From assembly GCF_002844595.1 (NCBI RefSeq), contig NZ_PJNW01000014.1, positions 179,811 through 243,810 on the forward strand: 64,000 nucleotides of DNA, read 5' to 3'. The stretch's first letter is position 1, and each line of letters starts with the position of its first letter. The stretch comes from Pleomorphomonas diazotrophica (GTDB lineage Bacteria; Pseudomonadota; Alphaproteobacteria; Rhizobiales; Pleomorphomonadaceae). The translations under genes were made by a program, and so were the position numbers. Positions 25,142 to 34,950 of the stretch are shown here, piece by piece. The notes beneath the pieces were generated by a model. It did not search any database and was not told where the DNA came from. It saw only the letters and a list, made by a program, of their open reading frames with translations.

Positions 25142-26011
25142 ATGCCGCGGACTTCACGTTTCGAGGGGCGTCTTCTGATCGCCCCGCTCACGGCTTTCCT
25201 GATCGCCCTCCTGGGGTTCCCACTCGTTCTTGACCTCATCTATTCGATCTCGCGCGTCGGCTTTGAGAATATCCGGACGCCGGAATTGGTTGGCTTCTCC
25301 AACTATGCCAAGGCGATGGCCGACCCCGAGTTCTGGGCCGCCGCCTGGTTCTCGTTGCGCTTCGGGTTGATCGTCGCGGTCATTCAGGTGGTGGCCGGTC
25401 TCGGTCTCGCGGTGTTCCTCGCGCCGCTGTTTGCTAGGCGACCCTGGCTGATCGCCTTGCTCATGCTGCCGATGATGGTGGCGCCGGCGCTGGTCGGCCT
25501 GATGTACCGGCTGATCCTGCACGAGTTCGTCGGTGCGGTGCCTTACTACCTCCTCGAGTGGTACGGCGATTTTCCCGCTTTCCTTGGCCGCGACTGGGCG
25601 TTCACGACGCTGGTGACCGTCGAGACGCTGCAATGGACGCCGTTCGCGCTCTTGATCCTGCATTCGTCCTACGCGGCGATCTCGCCCGATGTTCGCGAGG
25701 CGGCGGCGCTGGACGGAGCGCGCGGCCGCCGGCTGTTTCTCAACATTGACCTGCCGCTGATGCTGCCGGCGATCGGCATCACCTTCTTCATCCGCTTCAT
25801 CGACAGCTTCCGGGTGTTCGACAATCTCTACACCCTGGTGGGGCCGGGCGCTGGAGGCTCCACCACCTCGATGAGCATCTACATCTATCAGGCCTTCTTC
25901 AAGGTCGGGGATATCGGCCTTGCCGTGGCGGCGTCAATGCTGCTGCTCGCCGCGTCCTTCGTTGTGCTGTGGGTGATCAACGGGCTGACGGCCAGAAAGG
26001 CACCACTATGA
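25142..26011 (+). CDS. ABC transporter permease (MalF-like)
   Basis: 289 residues with six predicted membrane segments. The EAA loop that contacts the ATPase is visible near residue 190 (VREAAALDGARGRRLFLNID). It forms the inner-membrane channel with the following permease, whose start overlaps its stop as ATGA. A 160-base gap after the binding-protein gene is present, but no terminator is obvious in it. Confidence 0.91.
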   Translation: MPRTSRFEGRLLIAPLTAFLIALLGFPLVLDLIYSISRVGFENIRTPELVGFSNYAKAMADPEFWAAAWFSLRFGLIVAVIQVVAGLGLAVFLAPLFARRPWLIALLMLPMMVAPALVGLMYRLILHEFVGAVPYYLLEWYGDFPAFLGRDWAFTTLVTVETLQWTPFALLILHSSYAAISPDVREAAALDGARGRRLFLNIDLPLMLPAIGITFFIRFIDSFRVFDNLYTLVGPGAGGSTTSMSIYIYQAFFKVGDIGLAVAASMLLLAASFVVLWVINGLTARKAPL

Positions 26012-26841
26012 GGAAGCCGTTCGTCGACACCCTGCGCTGGCTGGCGTTCATCGCCGCCGTCGCCATCCTGAACTTCCCGGTGATCGCCACGCTGGTGACC
26101 TCGCTGAAGAGCGAGGCGGAGATCATGACCAATGCCTCGCTGATGATCGAGGCGCCGACGCTCGGCAACTATGCGGCCGTCTTCGCCATGGCCGACCGGT
26201 TCGACATCCTGCACTTCCTGACGAACAGCCTCGTCGCCTCGCTGATCGGCTCGGTGCTGGCCATTGCGCTGGCCTTTCCGGCGGCCTATGCGATGGCGCG
26301 CTTCGGGGTGGGGCGCACCTGGCTGTTGCCGCTCGCCGTCAATCTCCGAGCGGTGCCGCTGATCATCTTCGCCATCCCCATCTACCTGATGTACCAGCAG
26401 GTCGGTCTGCTCGACACGCGCTTCGGCCTTGCCCTCATTCTCTGCCTCGTCAACGTGCCGCTGGTCCTGGTGCTGTTCGCCTCGTCCATTGCCGACCTGC
26501 CGCTGGAGATCGAGGAAGCGGGCCGCGTCGATGGTGCCGGTACGTTGCGCCTTCTCGTCTATGTGGTGGCGCCGATGTCGCTCAATGTCGTCGCAGCCTC
26601 GACGGTGCTGGCCTTCATCTACTCCTGGAACGAGTTCCTGTTCGGCCTGATGCTCACCACCAACAGCGCGACGCCGGTGTCGGTCGGCGCCTCGTTCTTC
26701 TTTGCCGCATCGGGCGGTGGCGTGCGCTGGGGCGTCGCCGCCGCCGTGATGATCCTCGCGACGCTACCGCCGCTCGTCCTCGGCCTCTTGATGTATCGCC
26801 AGATCGGCCGGTCGATGACCGCCGGCGCCGTCAAGGGCTGA
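26008..26841 (+). CDS. ABC transporter permease (MalG-like)
   Basis: 277 residues with six membrane segments and the EAA-type loop near residue 175 (EIEEAGRVDGAGTLRLLVYV). It pairs with the upstream permease; translation is coupled through the ATGA overlap. It belongs to the CUT1 sugar importers. Confidence 0.91.
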   Translation: MRKPFVDTLRWLAFIAAVAILNFPVIATLVTSLKSEAEIMTNASLMIEAPTLGNYAAVFAMADRFDILHFLTNSLVASLIGSVLAIALAFPAAYAMARFGVGRTWLLPLAVNLRAVPLIIFAIPIYLMYQQVGLLDTRFGLALILCLVNVPLVLVLFASSIADLPLEIEEAGRVDGAGTLRLLVYVVAPMSLNVVAASTVLAFIYSWNEFLFGLMLTTNSATPVSVGASFFFAASGGGVRWGVAAAVMILATLPPLVLGLLMYRQIGRSMTAGAVKG

Positions 26842-26880
26842 TCCCCACGCCTTATCGCCTCGAATGTTCGGGAAACGACC

Positions 26881-27954
26881 ATGGCCGAGATTGAGTTCAA
26901 GTCCGTTGCCAAGTCCTTCGACAAGGTCGGCGTCATCGCCGGTCTCGACCTCAGGGTTCAGGACGGCGAGTTCATCGTGTTCGTCGGCCCGTCCGGCTGC
27001 GGCAAGTCGACCGCGCTCAGGATGATCGCCGGGCTTGAGGAGACGACCGCGGGCGATATCCAGATCGGTGGCCGCTCAGTGACCGGCCTTGCGCCATCGG
27101 ACCGAAACGTCGCCATGGTGTTCCAGAGCTACGCGCTCTATCCGCACATGACGGTGGCGGGCAACATCGGTTTCCCGTTGAAGATGGCGGGTCGGCCGGC
27201 GGCCGAGATTGCGCTGCGGGTGAAGGAAGCGGCCGATGTTCTCGACCTCGGCCCCTATCTCGGCCGCCGTCCCGCCCAGTTATCCGGCGGACAGCGCCAG
27301 CGCGTCGCCCTGGGGCGGGCGATCGTGCGACACCCCGATGTCTTCCTGTTCGACGAGCCGCTCAGCAATCTCGACGCCGATCTTCGTGTCTCCATGCGTG
27401 GCGAGATCATGCGCCTGCGCGAGCGCATCCGGGCGACCATGATCTATGTGACGCACGACCAGACCGAAGCGATGACGATGGGCGACCGTATCGCCGTCTT
27501 CGCGCCGCTCAAGGACGGCCATGGCCGCAATCTCATGCAGGTCGGCAGGCCCGAGGAGCTTTACGAGCGGCCGGCCAACCTGTTCGTCGCCCGCTTTCTT
27601 GGCTCACCGAAGATGAACCTGATCGAGGTGGGAGAAGGGGAGATGCTCCCCTTTGGAACGATGGATCTGGGGCCTCGTCCGGACGGGCACCACGGCGCGC
27701 TGCTCCTCGGTGTCCGTCCGGAAGACATCCGCATCGCCGGGGCCGGTACTCCAGGCTTGGCCGGGCGCATACGGTTGGTCGAGGCGCTCGGAGCCGAATA
27801 CTACGTCCATGTCGAGACCGAGGCGGGCGAGCTGATCGTTCGTGTCATGGACAAGCGCCTTCGGCCCGTGTCCGGCGAGGCCGTTGCCTTGCAGCCGGCG
27901 TCAACTGCCTTTCATCTGTTCGACAAGGCGACGGGCAGCCGGGTCGGCGGTTGA
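26881..27954 (+). CDS. ABC transporter ATP-binding protein (UgpC/MalK type)
   Basis: 357 residues. Walker A GPSGCGKST, signature LSGGQRQRVALGRAI, Walker B VFLFDEPLSNLD and switch His in MIYVTHDQTEAMTM are all present. A C-terminal TOBE/MalK-type regulatory region follows (about 235-357). It powers the two permeases. It is the last gene of the operon and converges on the cytochrome b561 gene, from which it is separated by four bases. Confidence 0.93.
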   Translation: MAEIEFKSVAKSFDKVGVIAGLDLRVQDGEFIVFVGPSGCGKSTALRMIAGLEETTAGDIQIGGRSVTGLAPSDRNVAMVFQSYALYPHMTVAGNIGFPLKMAGRPAAEIALRVKEAADVLDLGPYLGRRPAQLSGGQRQRVALGRAIVRHPDVFLFDEPLSNLDADLRVSMRGEIMRLRERIRATMIYVTHDQTEAMTMGDRIAVFAPLKDGHGRNLMQVGRPEELYERPANLFVARFLGSPKMNLIEVGEGEMLPFGTMDLGPRPDGHHGALLLGVRPEDIRIAGAGTPGLAGRIRLVEALGAEYYVHVETEAGELIVRVMDKRLRPVSGEAVALQPASTAFHLFDKATGSRVGG

Positions 27955-27958
27955 ACGG

Positions 27959-28540
27959 CTAACCGATCCGGCCGACCGGTGCCGGCCGGCCGCGCACCAT
28001 GCGCGTCAGGGTGTCCTCGCGCCAGAGATAGGCGTGGGCGAGTGCCATCACGATGTGGCCGGCGACGAGGACGAGCAATGTCCAGCCGAGCAGGCCATGC
28101 GCGGCATTGGCCGGCGCCATGAGCGCCGGGATGCGCTCGCCACTGCCAGCGAAAACCTCGATGCCGAAGACCGAGAGGCCGCGACCGCTGCCATAGGCGC
28201 GGACGACAGCCAGCGTGGGTATCGCCAGCATCAGCAGATAGAGAATGAGGTGCCCGAGGCGCGCCGCCGTGCCGAGAAGGCTGACGGCATAGACCGGCCG
28301 ATTGCCGAGGTTGGCGAGAGCCCACAGCCCGCGAAGGACGACGGTGACCAACAGAAGGAAGCCGACCGACGAGTGCCAGGACCAGAAGAAACGGGCAACC
28401 GGCAGGTCCCGATCGACGGCATGCAGGATGGCTGAAAGGAACTGCCAGGCGAACAGCGCTGCCATCAGCCAATGGAATGCGCGGGTGATCGCGCCGTAGC
28501 CCTCGGGATGGTCGAAGAGCGTCGAATGATCCTTCGTCAA
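27959..28540 (-). CDS. Cytochrome b561 family protein
   Basis: About 193 residues with four membrane helices and the His residues expected for two b-type hemes (RAFHWLMAAL, FFWSWHSSVG, ANAAHGLLGW, LVAGHIVMALAHAY). Such proteins shuttle electrons from quinol across the inner membrane. The start is a TTG at 28540 that lies eight bases after AGGAG; this puts the usual residues before the first helix. The redox partner is not evident nearby. Confidence 0.85.
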   Translation of the reverse strand: MTKDHSTLFDHPEGYGAITRAFHWLMAALFAWQFLSAILHAVDRDLPVARFFWSWHSSVGFLLLVTVVLRGLWALANLGNRPVYAVSLLGTAARLGHLILYLLMLAIPTLAVVRAYGSGRGLSVFGIEVFAGSGERIPALMAPANAAHGLLGWTLLVLVAGHIVMALAHAYLWREDTLTRMVRGRPAPVGRIG

Positions 28541-28813
28541 GGCAGGTCTCCTGTCGTCCGGCGGAGGATGTCGATTGATTAAGTGATTATGCGTAGGTAT
28601 CCGACAATTGCCAGTCGGAATGCGGCAGAAAGCCGGCGGGTGATGGCGGTTGCATCTCAAAATCGCGTGAGCATGGCTCCGCCGATGAGGCGGATTGGGT
28701 CGGGCGAGACCCCAAGGTTGCCTCGCAAGAGACCTTCCTTTAAATTTCGGGGCAGATACGGGATCCGGCGCTATGGTGGGGCGCCACCGGATCTGACCGG
28801 TGGCGGAGGACAT

Positions 28814-29089
28814 ATGAAGCGCGTTTCCGATCTGAACCATCCCTTCTATCGCCCGCTTTGGCGGCGTGTCCTGCTGGTGGCGGTGACCGGCGCCTGGGCG
28901 ACATACGAGAATTTCGTGGTCAAGGATCCGATGTGGATGGTGCTGACCGCCGGCATATTCGTCTATGCCGCCTGGGTGTTCCTGATCAAATGGGTCGACC
29001 CTGCAGACAAGCCGGCTGAAATCACCGGCCCTGTTGCTGACGAACCGTCGGTCACCTCCGAGAGCAACGAGGGCGTCGACCGGCGGTGA
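28814..29089 (+). CDS. Small membrane protein (DUF3329-like)
   Basis: 91 residues. HPFYRPLWRRVLLVAV begins the first of two membrane helices (about 17-35 and 43-62), and a charged C-terminal tail follows. The N-terminal motif is like that of DUF3329 proteins of alphaproteobacteria. GGAGGA lies three bases before the ATG. Function is unknown. Confidence 0.72.
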   Translation: MKRVSDLNHPFYRPLWRRVLLVAVTGAWATYENFVVKDPMWMVLTAGIFVYAAWVFLIKWVDPADKPAEITGPVADEPSVTSESNEGVDRR

Positions 29090-29154
29090 CTTGCGGACTA
29101 AGCTAGGGGTTCCCACGTAGAGGGCGGCATTGCCGCCGCTGACAGGAGCCCGTC

Positions 29155-29556
29155 ATGACCGTCGAAACCTTCCCCATCACCCGTAGCGACGAGGAATGGC
29201 GGCGGCTGCTCACGCCCGAGCAGTACCGCGTCATGCGCGGTCACGGCACCGAGGCGCCCGGCAGTTGTGCGTTGCTATATGAGAAGCGGCGCGGCGTGTT
29301 CCATTGCGCCGGCTGCGACACGCCGCTGTTCGCCTCGCATGACAAGTTCGAGAGCGGTACCGGCTGGCCGAGCTTCAACGAACCTGAGCCGGGTGCCGTC
29401 GAGACCTCGGTCGACCGCAGTCACTTCATGGTCCGCACCGAGGTGCATTGCGCCCATTGCGGCTCGCACCTCGGTCACGTGTTCGACGACGGGCCGCCGC
29501 CGAGCGGCCTGCGCTATTGCATCAACGGCGTGGCGCTGGTCTTCCGTCCGGAGTAA
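29155..29556 (+). CDS. msrB: Peptide-methionine (R)-S-oxide reductase MsrB
   Basis: 133 residues, full length. Two CxxC zinc sites (CAGCDTPL and CAHCGSHLGHVF), FESGTGWPSFNEP and the catalytic Cys in GLRYCINGVAL are in place. It repairs methionine-R-sulfoxide in proteins using thioredoxin. It ends just before a set of hairpins that separate it from convergent ppa. Confidence 0.96.
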   Translation: MTVETFPITRSDEEWRRLLTPEQYRVMRGHGTEAPGSCALLYEKRRGVFHCAGCDTPLFASHDKFESGTGWPSFNEPEPGAVETSVDRSHFMVRTEVHCAHCGSHLGHVFDDGPPPSGLRYCINGVALVFRPE

Positions 29557-29589
29557 CCATGGCGGCCATCGCGGGCCGCCAAGCTCATC

Positions 29590-29712
29590 ATACCGAGATG
29601 CATTGAAAATGCTTCTTGGTATTCCGCTTGCCGATTTCTCATGCCGCTAGCGCAACCGAGAAATCGGCAATGGTCTCAATGAGTGGATGCTTCAGCATCT
29701 TCGCGAGATGCT
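29590..29712. repeat. Three tandem palindromes between msrB and ppa
   Basis: Three stem-loops lie in a row. 29590-29622 is a 15-bp stem with two mismatches around GAA. 29628-29640 and 29658-29670 form a perfect 13-bp stem (TTGCCGATTTCTC with GAGAAATCGGCAA). 29694-29712 is a 7-bp stem (AGCATCT / AGATGCT). The last reaches to within two bases of the ppa stop. They could end both convergent transcripts, but the size and order look more like a dispersed palindromic element. Confidence 0.7.
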
Positions 29713-29713
29713 A

Positions 29714-30247
29714 TCAGGCGCTGGTCTTGGCGTTGGCGATCGCTGCCATGATCAGTTCAGCGGCTTCGTCGACGCCGCCCCAGCCGATCACCTTCACCCA
29801 CTTGCCGGGCTCCAGATCCTTGTAGTGCTCGAAGAAGTGCTCGATCTGATGGACCGTGATCTCCGGCAAGTCCTGGATCGTCTTGATCTTGGAATAGCGG
29901 GTGGTCAGCTTGTTGGAGGGAACGGCGATGATCTTCTCGTCATGGCCGCTTTCGTCCTGCATCTTGAGAACGCCGATCGGTCGGCAGTTCATGATGGCGC
30001 CGGGAACGATGGCGCGGGTGTTGACCACCATCACGTCGATCGGATCGCCGTCGTCGGAAAGCGTATGCGGCACGAAGCCGTAGTTTCCGGGGTAATGCAT
30101 CGCCGTGTAGAGGAAGCGATCGACGTACATGGCGCCGGCCGCCTTATCCATCTCATACTTGATCGGCTCGCCGCCGAGCGGAACTTCAATGATGACGTTG
30201 ATGTCCTCGGGCGGGTTATTGCCGATGGGAACGGCGTCGATGCGCAT
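29714..30247 (-). CDS. ppa: Inorganic pyrophosphatase
   Basis: 177 residues, typical of family I bacterial pyrophosphatase. The signature [10 protein letters not shown] carries the three metal-binding aspartates, and [15 protein letters not shown] and GNYGFVPHT are conserved. It hydrolyses pyrophosphate from biosynthetic reactions in the cytoplasm. It is monocistronic, convergent with msrB. Confidence 0.96.
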   Translation of the reverse strand: MRIDAVPIGNNPPEDINVIIEVPLGGEPIKYEMDKAAGAMYVDRFLYTAMHYPGNYGFVPHTLSDDGDPIDVMVVNTRAIVPGAIMNCRPIGVLKMQDESGHDEKIIAVPSNKLTTRYSKIKTIQDLPEITVHQIEHFFEHYKDLEPGKWVKVIGWGGVDEAAELIMAAIANAKTSA

Positions 30248-30351
30248 GATTAATCCTTGAAAAGAAACAAAGTTGCGAGCACGTGTTTATCCGTAACGGT
30301 GGGACGAAAGCAAGGCAACGGGCGCTATAGCTGGTCTGCGTTGCCGGAGCT

Positions 30352-30873
30352 TCAGCCTCGCCCGACCGGAGGCCAGGCATAGACGATGACCGGCACGAGG
30401 CGGCCGGCGATCTTTTCGCTGGAGCCCACGACTTCCTGCCCCCCGAGCCGCTCATAGAAGCCGACGCCAACTGCGTTGGCTGCGAGCACGCGCACCACGA
30501 GACCGTCGAGATGCATGTCGGCGAGGGCTGCCCGCGCCTCCTCGAACAGTCGTCGTCCCAGGCCGACGCCATGCATGTCGGGATGAAGATAGAGCTCGTA
30601 GATCTCCCCCCGGAAGGGCAGGGCGCGCATGCGGCTCGGACCCAGCGTGGCGTAGCCGGCAACCCGTCCTTCCACCTTGACGACCAGCACGGCGACATTG
30701 CGGGCGATGGCCTTGGCCCACCAGCGCGGTCCGCGGCGTTCGATCATCCGTTCGAGTTCGACGCCGTCCAGAAGCCCTCGGTAGGCATAGCGCCAGGCGG
30801 CGTCGTGGACCGCCGCGATCTCCGCGGCATCCTCCAAGGCGGCGCGCTGGACGTCGATCGAAAGGGTGCTCAT
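30352..30873 (-). CDS. GNAT family N-acetyltransferase
   Basis: 173 residues with the GNAT fold. The acetyl-CoA-binding motif A is LYLHPDMHGVGLGRRLFEEA (about 95-115), preceded by VAGYATLGPS and followed by VLAANAVGVGFYERLGGQEV. Substrate unknown. It lies upstream of ppa on the same strand with about 100 bases between. Confidence 0.87.
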   Translation of the reverse strand: MSTLSIDVQRAALEDAAEIAAVHDAAWRYAYRGLLDGVELERMIERRGPRWWAKAIARNVAVLVVKVEGRVAGYATLGPSRMRALPFRGEIYELYLHPDMHGVGLGRRLFEEARAALADMHLDGLVVRVLAANAVGVGFYERLGGQEVVGSSEKIAGRLVPVIVYAWPPVGRG

Positions 30874-31064
30874 GAAGGGAGCTTAACCCGGTCCCCCCGA
30901 GAGCGGAAGTCAAAAACGGTGGATCTCGAAAAAGCCGCCAGCCATCTGGAGAATTTCCGGTCAGAACCAGTTGACCGGAAACCCTCTATCTCTTGTTTCA
31001 ACCAAGTCCTGAAGCAGAACCGCGAGGCGCTGTTGCTGGATCTGCTCCGGTGACCAAGGATCGC

Positions 31065-32654
31065 CTAGAACCAATTGCCGATGCGGTCCAGGATACTCTT
31101 GTCCTTCTCCACCGTCGCCGGCGCCACGGCCACGGCCGGGCAGGGCGGGGTTCCGGCGGGAGCTACGACGCCCGGCGGGGCGCAGGCGGGTTGCGGGGCG
31201 ATCGCTGGCGCTGCTCCGCCTGCGAGCGCCGGTTGCCCAGGCTGCCGCGGGATGGGTGGTGCAATGACCGCGACCGGCGCGACCGGGGCCGCCAAGGCGG
31301 GCTTCGCCGGGGCGGGCACGACAGGTGACGGGAGGGCAGGCGGCGGCACCGCGGCCACGGACATGGCCGGTGCGACGGCAGGCGGAGGCGTCTCGGTCTT
31401 GTCGCCGCCGGTCACGAAGGAGAACAAGCGCGAGATGGCGCCGGCACGCTCCTGCTCGATGGGTTCGGCCAAGGCGACGGCGTGGATCTGCGGCCCACGC
31501 GGATCGGCGATGGGAACCGGCGCGCCGGTGGCCGGCACGATCACCGGGCCGACCCTGATGCCGGCATCCGGGTTGGGCTCGGCACCGAACAGGCGGGCGA
31601 GGGCGCCAGGATTGCGCTCGGCCTCGATGCGGGCGGCCTCGGCCTCGGCCAGCGCCCTTTCGGCGTCGGCCTTGCGCTTCTCGGCGGCGAGTGCCAGCTG
31701 GATGCGCTTGTCTTCCTCGGCCTTGCGGTCTTCCTCGAGCTTGGCGAACAGCACCTCGGCTTCGGCATAGTCGGCCTTGGCTCGGGTCTGAAGCGAGGCG
31801 ACGAGTTCCTTCGGCTGGCCAAGATCGGCGGGGCAGGCGGCGGCGGTATCGAGCGGTACGGTCGGGTTGGCATTGAAGACGTACTTGCGGCCGCAGACGT
31901 CCACCTTCGGCTCCATGCGGGTCAACTCGAAGGTGTCGTAGCCCTCCTTCAGCATTTTCCAGAAGGGCATGTTGGCGTCGTTCCAGTGCTTGGCCATGTT
32001 CTTGCCGTCGAGACGGAACGGAAAGGCCTGCAGCTGGAAGCTCTTCTGGCCGCCGCGGAATGCCTCGCGGGCCAGGGCGTAGATTTCCTGGATCTGCGGG
32101 TCCGTCATGGCATAGCAGCCGCGCGACGAGCAGGAGCCATGCACCATCAGCGCCGAGCCGGTGCGGCCGTTGGCCCGGTCATAGGCATTGGGGAAGCCGG
32201 TGTTGAAGGCGAGATACCAATCCGACTTGGGGTTCATCAGGCCGGGCGAGATGGAATAGAAGCCCTCCGGCGCCTGCCTGTCGCCTTCCTTGACCTTCGG
32301 CCCGAGATTGCCGGACCAGCGACAGATGTCATAGCTCTTCAGCAGCGCGTAGCGGCCGCTGGCGTTCATCTTCCAGACTTCAAACTTGTTCTCTTCCTTG
32401 AAGATGCGCATCAGCACCGGCGAGGAAGGCTTCATGTCGAGCTTCTTCATCTGCTCGAGCGTCTTCGCCGGGATCGGTCGCTGCTCCTTGGGCCCGTAGC
32501 CATAGCCGATCTCGTCGGCCTGGCAGGCGGCAAGCAGCGCGGCAACGCCAAGGGCGCCGGCAAGCCGCGCAAGGCGGCCGGCGGTGGAAATGCCTGAGGA
32601 GGGCTGGAACGGGCGGAACGAGGTCATGCTCTCCGTTTCACTCATGTCACTCAT
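31065..32654 (-). CDS. L,D-transpeptidase (YkuD) lipoprotein with long Ala/Pro-rich tail
   Basis: About 529 residues. A lipoprotein signal ends at LLAACQAD. The YkuD catalytic domain (about 65-240) has the active-site motif VHGSCSSRGCYAMTD with the catalytic Cys. A charged coiled-coil stretch (about 310-350, Glu/Ala/Lys-rich) and a long Pro/Ala/Val-rich tail follow. The enzyme cross-links or anchors to peptidoglycan in the periplasm. The start is uncertain among ATGs at 32654, 32645 and 32627; none has an ideal ribosome site. Confidence 0.85.
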   Translation of the reverse strand: MSDMSETESMTSFRPFQPSSGISTAGRLARLAGALGVAALLAACQADEIGYGYGPKEQRPIPAKTLEQMKKLDMKPSSPVLMRIFKEENKFEVWKMNASGRYALLKSYDICRWSGNLGPKVKEGDRQAPEGFYSISPGLMNPKSDWYLAFNTGFPNAYDRANGRTGSALMVHGSCSSRGCYAMTDPQIQEIYALAREAFRGGQKSFQLQAFPFRLDGKNMAKHWNDANMPFWKMLKEGYDTFELTRMEPKVDVCGRKYVFNANPTVPLDTAAACPADLGQPKELVASLQTRAKADYAEAEVLFAKLEEDRKAEEDKRIQLALAAEKRKADAERALAEAEAARIEAERNPGALARLFGAEPNPDAGIRVGPVIVPATGAPVPIADPRGPQIHAVALAEPIEQERAGAISRLFSFVTGGDKTETPPPAVAPAMSVAAVPPPALPSPVVPAPAKPALAAPVAPVAVIAPPIPRQPGQPALAGGAAPAIAPQPACAPPGVVAPAGTPPCPAVAVAPATVEKDKSILDRIGNWF

Positions 32655-32895
32655 GGGCGCCGCGGCACCGTTTGGGCGCTGGCGGGAGCCGGCCGACCGC
32701 CCCCCGGCGCCGGACAGCATATCATGAAGCAATCCTCGGCTGTCAGGGTTACCGAAGTATTACCGTGGCATCGAGGAGCAGACGATGCGCCGGAAGGCCG
32801 GCGCATCCATCAGCCGAAGCTGTCGAACTTCTCCTTTCCTACGGAAACGTGAGAAATTCATGGCAAAACGACCGAGATTCGAGCGGCGCTCGATG

Positions 32896-33855
32896 TCAGG
32901 CCTTGAGTTCGCGGCCGATCGCCAGGAACTTGCGGCGGCGGTCGGCACGGATATCGTCGCGGCTCTTGCCGTCGAAGGTGGCGAATGCCGCCTCGATGAC
33001 GCCGCCAACCGCCTCGATCACCTGATCGGGCGAACGATGGGCGCCGCCCACCGGCTCTTCGATGATGCCGTCGATGATGCCGAAGCGGACGAGATCCTGG
33101 GCGGTGATGCGCATGTTCATCGCCGCGTCCTGCGCCTTGGCCGAATCCTTCCACAGGATGGAGGCGGCGCCTTCGGGCGAGATCACCGAGTAGATCGAGT
33201 GCTCCAGCATGAAGACGCGATTGGCGGTGGCGATGGCGATGGCGCCGCCGGAGCCACCCTCGCCGATCACCACCGACACGATCGGCACGCCTAATCGGAG
33301 GCAGGCCTGCGTCGAGCGGGCGATGGCTTCGGCCTGGCCACGTTCCTCGGCGCCGATGCCGGGGTAGGCGCCGGCCGTGTCGACCAATGAAATCAGCGGC
33401 AGGTTGAAGCGGTCGGCCATCTCCATGATGCGGATGGCCTTGCGGTACCCTTCGGGGCGCGCCATGCCGAAGTTGTGCCGGATACGCGTCTGGGTGTCGT
33501 GGCCCTTCTCTTGGCCGATGACCGCCACCGGACGACCGCGGAAGCTGCCGAGGCCGGCCAGGATGGCGGCATCCTCGCCGAAGTTCCGGTCACCGGACAG
33601 CGGCGTCCAGTCGGAGATCAGCTTTTCGATATAGTGGACGGCATGCGGCCGATCCGGATGACGGGCGACCTGCGCCTTCTGCCAGGGCGTGAGGCGGGTG
33701 TAGATGTCGGCCAGCGCCTGGGCGGCGCTCGTCTCGAGCTTGGCGATGTCATCGTCGATGGGAAGGGCGTTGCCGCTGTCGGCCAGGGCTTTCAGTTCCT
33801 GAACCTTGCCTTCCAGGTCGGCGATGGGTTTCTCAAAGTCGAGATAGCTTCTCAT
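32896..33855 (-). CDS. accA: Acetyl-CoA carboxylase carboxyltransferase subunit alpha
   Basis: 319 residues, full length. It starts [20 protein letters not shown]; the ClpP/crotonase-fold core includes [40 protein letters not shown] and [20 protein letters not shown]. It transfers CO2 from carboxybiotin to acetyl-CoA together with AccD, the first step of fatty acid synthesis. It follows the xerD-type recombinase on the same strand. Confidence 0.96.
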   Translation of the reverse strand: MRSYLDFEKPIADLEGKVQELKALADSGNALPIDDDIAKLETSAAQALADIYTRLTPWQKAQVARHPDRPHAVHYIEKLISDWTPLSGDRNFGEDAAILAGLGSFRGRPVAVIGQEKGHDTQTRIRHNFGMARPEGYRKAIRIMEMADRFNLPLISLVDTAGAYPGIGAEERGQAEAIARSTQACLRLGVPIVSVVIGEGGSGGAIAIATANRVFMLEHSIYSVISPEGAASILWKDSAKAQDAAMNMRITAQDLVRFGIIDGIIEEPVGGAHRSPDQVIEAVGGVIEAAFATFDGKSRDDIRADRRRKFLAIGRELKA

Positions 33856-34014
33856 CCGGCTCTCTTCATGGTGCCCCGGCCGCCGTCTTAATCCCCAGGG
33901 ACAACCAAAGGTGCGGCGACCGCGCACACTTGGCTTTCGATCGCCGCCTTGTCAACGCCAATCGCCGTAAATGCCGGCAATTCTGTGACGATCTCCGTGC
34001 CAATACCAAGGCGG

Positions 34015-34950
34015 CTACCGCTCGGACAGTGGATGATGATCGGCGACGAGCGCGGCGAGCCGATGCTCAAGGACATGGGTGTAGATCTCGGTCGTGCCGA
34101 TATCGGCATGGCCGAGCAACTCCTGGACGATGCGCAGATCGGCGCCATTCTGCAACAGATGGCTGGCGAAGGCATGGCGCAGAACATGCGGCGACACCTT
34201 GTCGGGCGACAGTCCCTGCCGGGCGGCGGCGTCCTTCAGGTCCCGGGCGAAGCTCTGGCGCGTGACGTGGCCGGTCTCGGAACTGGCCGGGAACAGGAAG
34301 GGGCTGCCGGCGTGCCGGCCACTGGCCTTCAGAAGGCGGCGATAGCTGATGACGGCGGCGCGGGCGGCCTCGCCGATCGGAACCAGCCGGTCCTTTGATC
34401 CCTTGCCGCGCACGGTCATGGCGGCGGCGCCTTCGCGGATGGCGCCGGCCGGCAGGCCTACCAGTTCGGAAACCCTGAGGCCCGACGCATAGAGCGTCTC
34501 CAGCATGGCCCAGAAGCGGGCGCGGCGCAGCGCTTCGGCCTGATCCTCGATCGGTTCGGCCGCCGCGGCGGCTGTCGCATCCATAAGCCGTCCAACCTCA
34601 TCGACGGTGAGCACCTTGGGCAACGGACGGCGGGTGCGCGGGCGATCAACCCGAGCGGTGGGGTCGTCGGCGCGGCGCCCCTCTGCATAGAGGAACTTGT
34701 GCAACTGCCGGACGGCGGAGAGGCGGCGAGCCTGGGTGGCGGCGGCGTAACCCTCGGCAGCGAGGCCGGCGACGAAATCCTCCACATCCTCCGTTGCGGC
34801 ATCGAGAAGGCTGCGGCCGCGGCTGGCAAGAAAGCCGAGATAGAGATCGAGGTCGGCGCGATAGGCGATGAGCGTATTGTCGGACGCCGCATCCTCGATG
34901 CTGGCCGCTTCAAGGTAGGTTTCAACCAGGGTGGCGTCGCCGACGGTCAT
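34015..34950 (-). CDS. xerD: XerD-type site-specific tyrosine recombinase
   Basis: 311 residues, the XerC/XerD size. The N-terminal core-binding domain (about 5-95) is followed by the catalytic domain with Arg in YASGLRVSELVGLP, Lys in VRGKGSKDRLVPIG, HxxR in VSPHVLRHAFASHLL, and His and Tyr in LLGHADIGTTEIYTHV. It resolves chromosome dimers at dif. XerD is preferred because of the neighbours accA and aroK, where xerD usually lies in this order; XerC cannot be excluded. Its ATG overlaps the stop of a small membrane protein gene as ATGA. Confidence 0.9.
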   Translation of the reverse strand: MTVGDATLVETYLEAASIEDAASDNTLIAYRADLDLYLGFLASRGRSLLDAATEDVEDFVAGLAAEGYAAATQARRLSAVRQLHKFLYAEGRRADDPTARVDRPRTRRPLPKVLTVDEVGRLMDATAAAAAEPIEDQAEALRRARFWAMLETLYASGLRVSELVGLPAGAIREGAAAMTVRGKGSKDRLVPIGEAARAAVISYRRLLKASGRHAGSPFLFPASSETGHVTRQSFARDLKDAAARQGLSPDKVSPHVLRHAFASHLLQNGADLRIVQELLGHADIGTTEIYTHVLEHRLAALVADHHPLSER

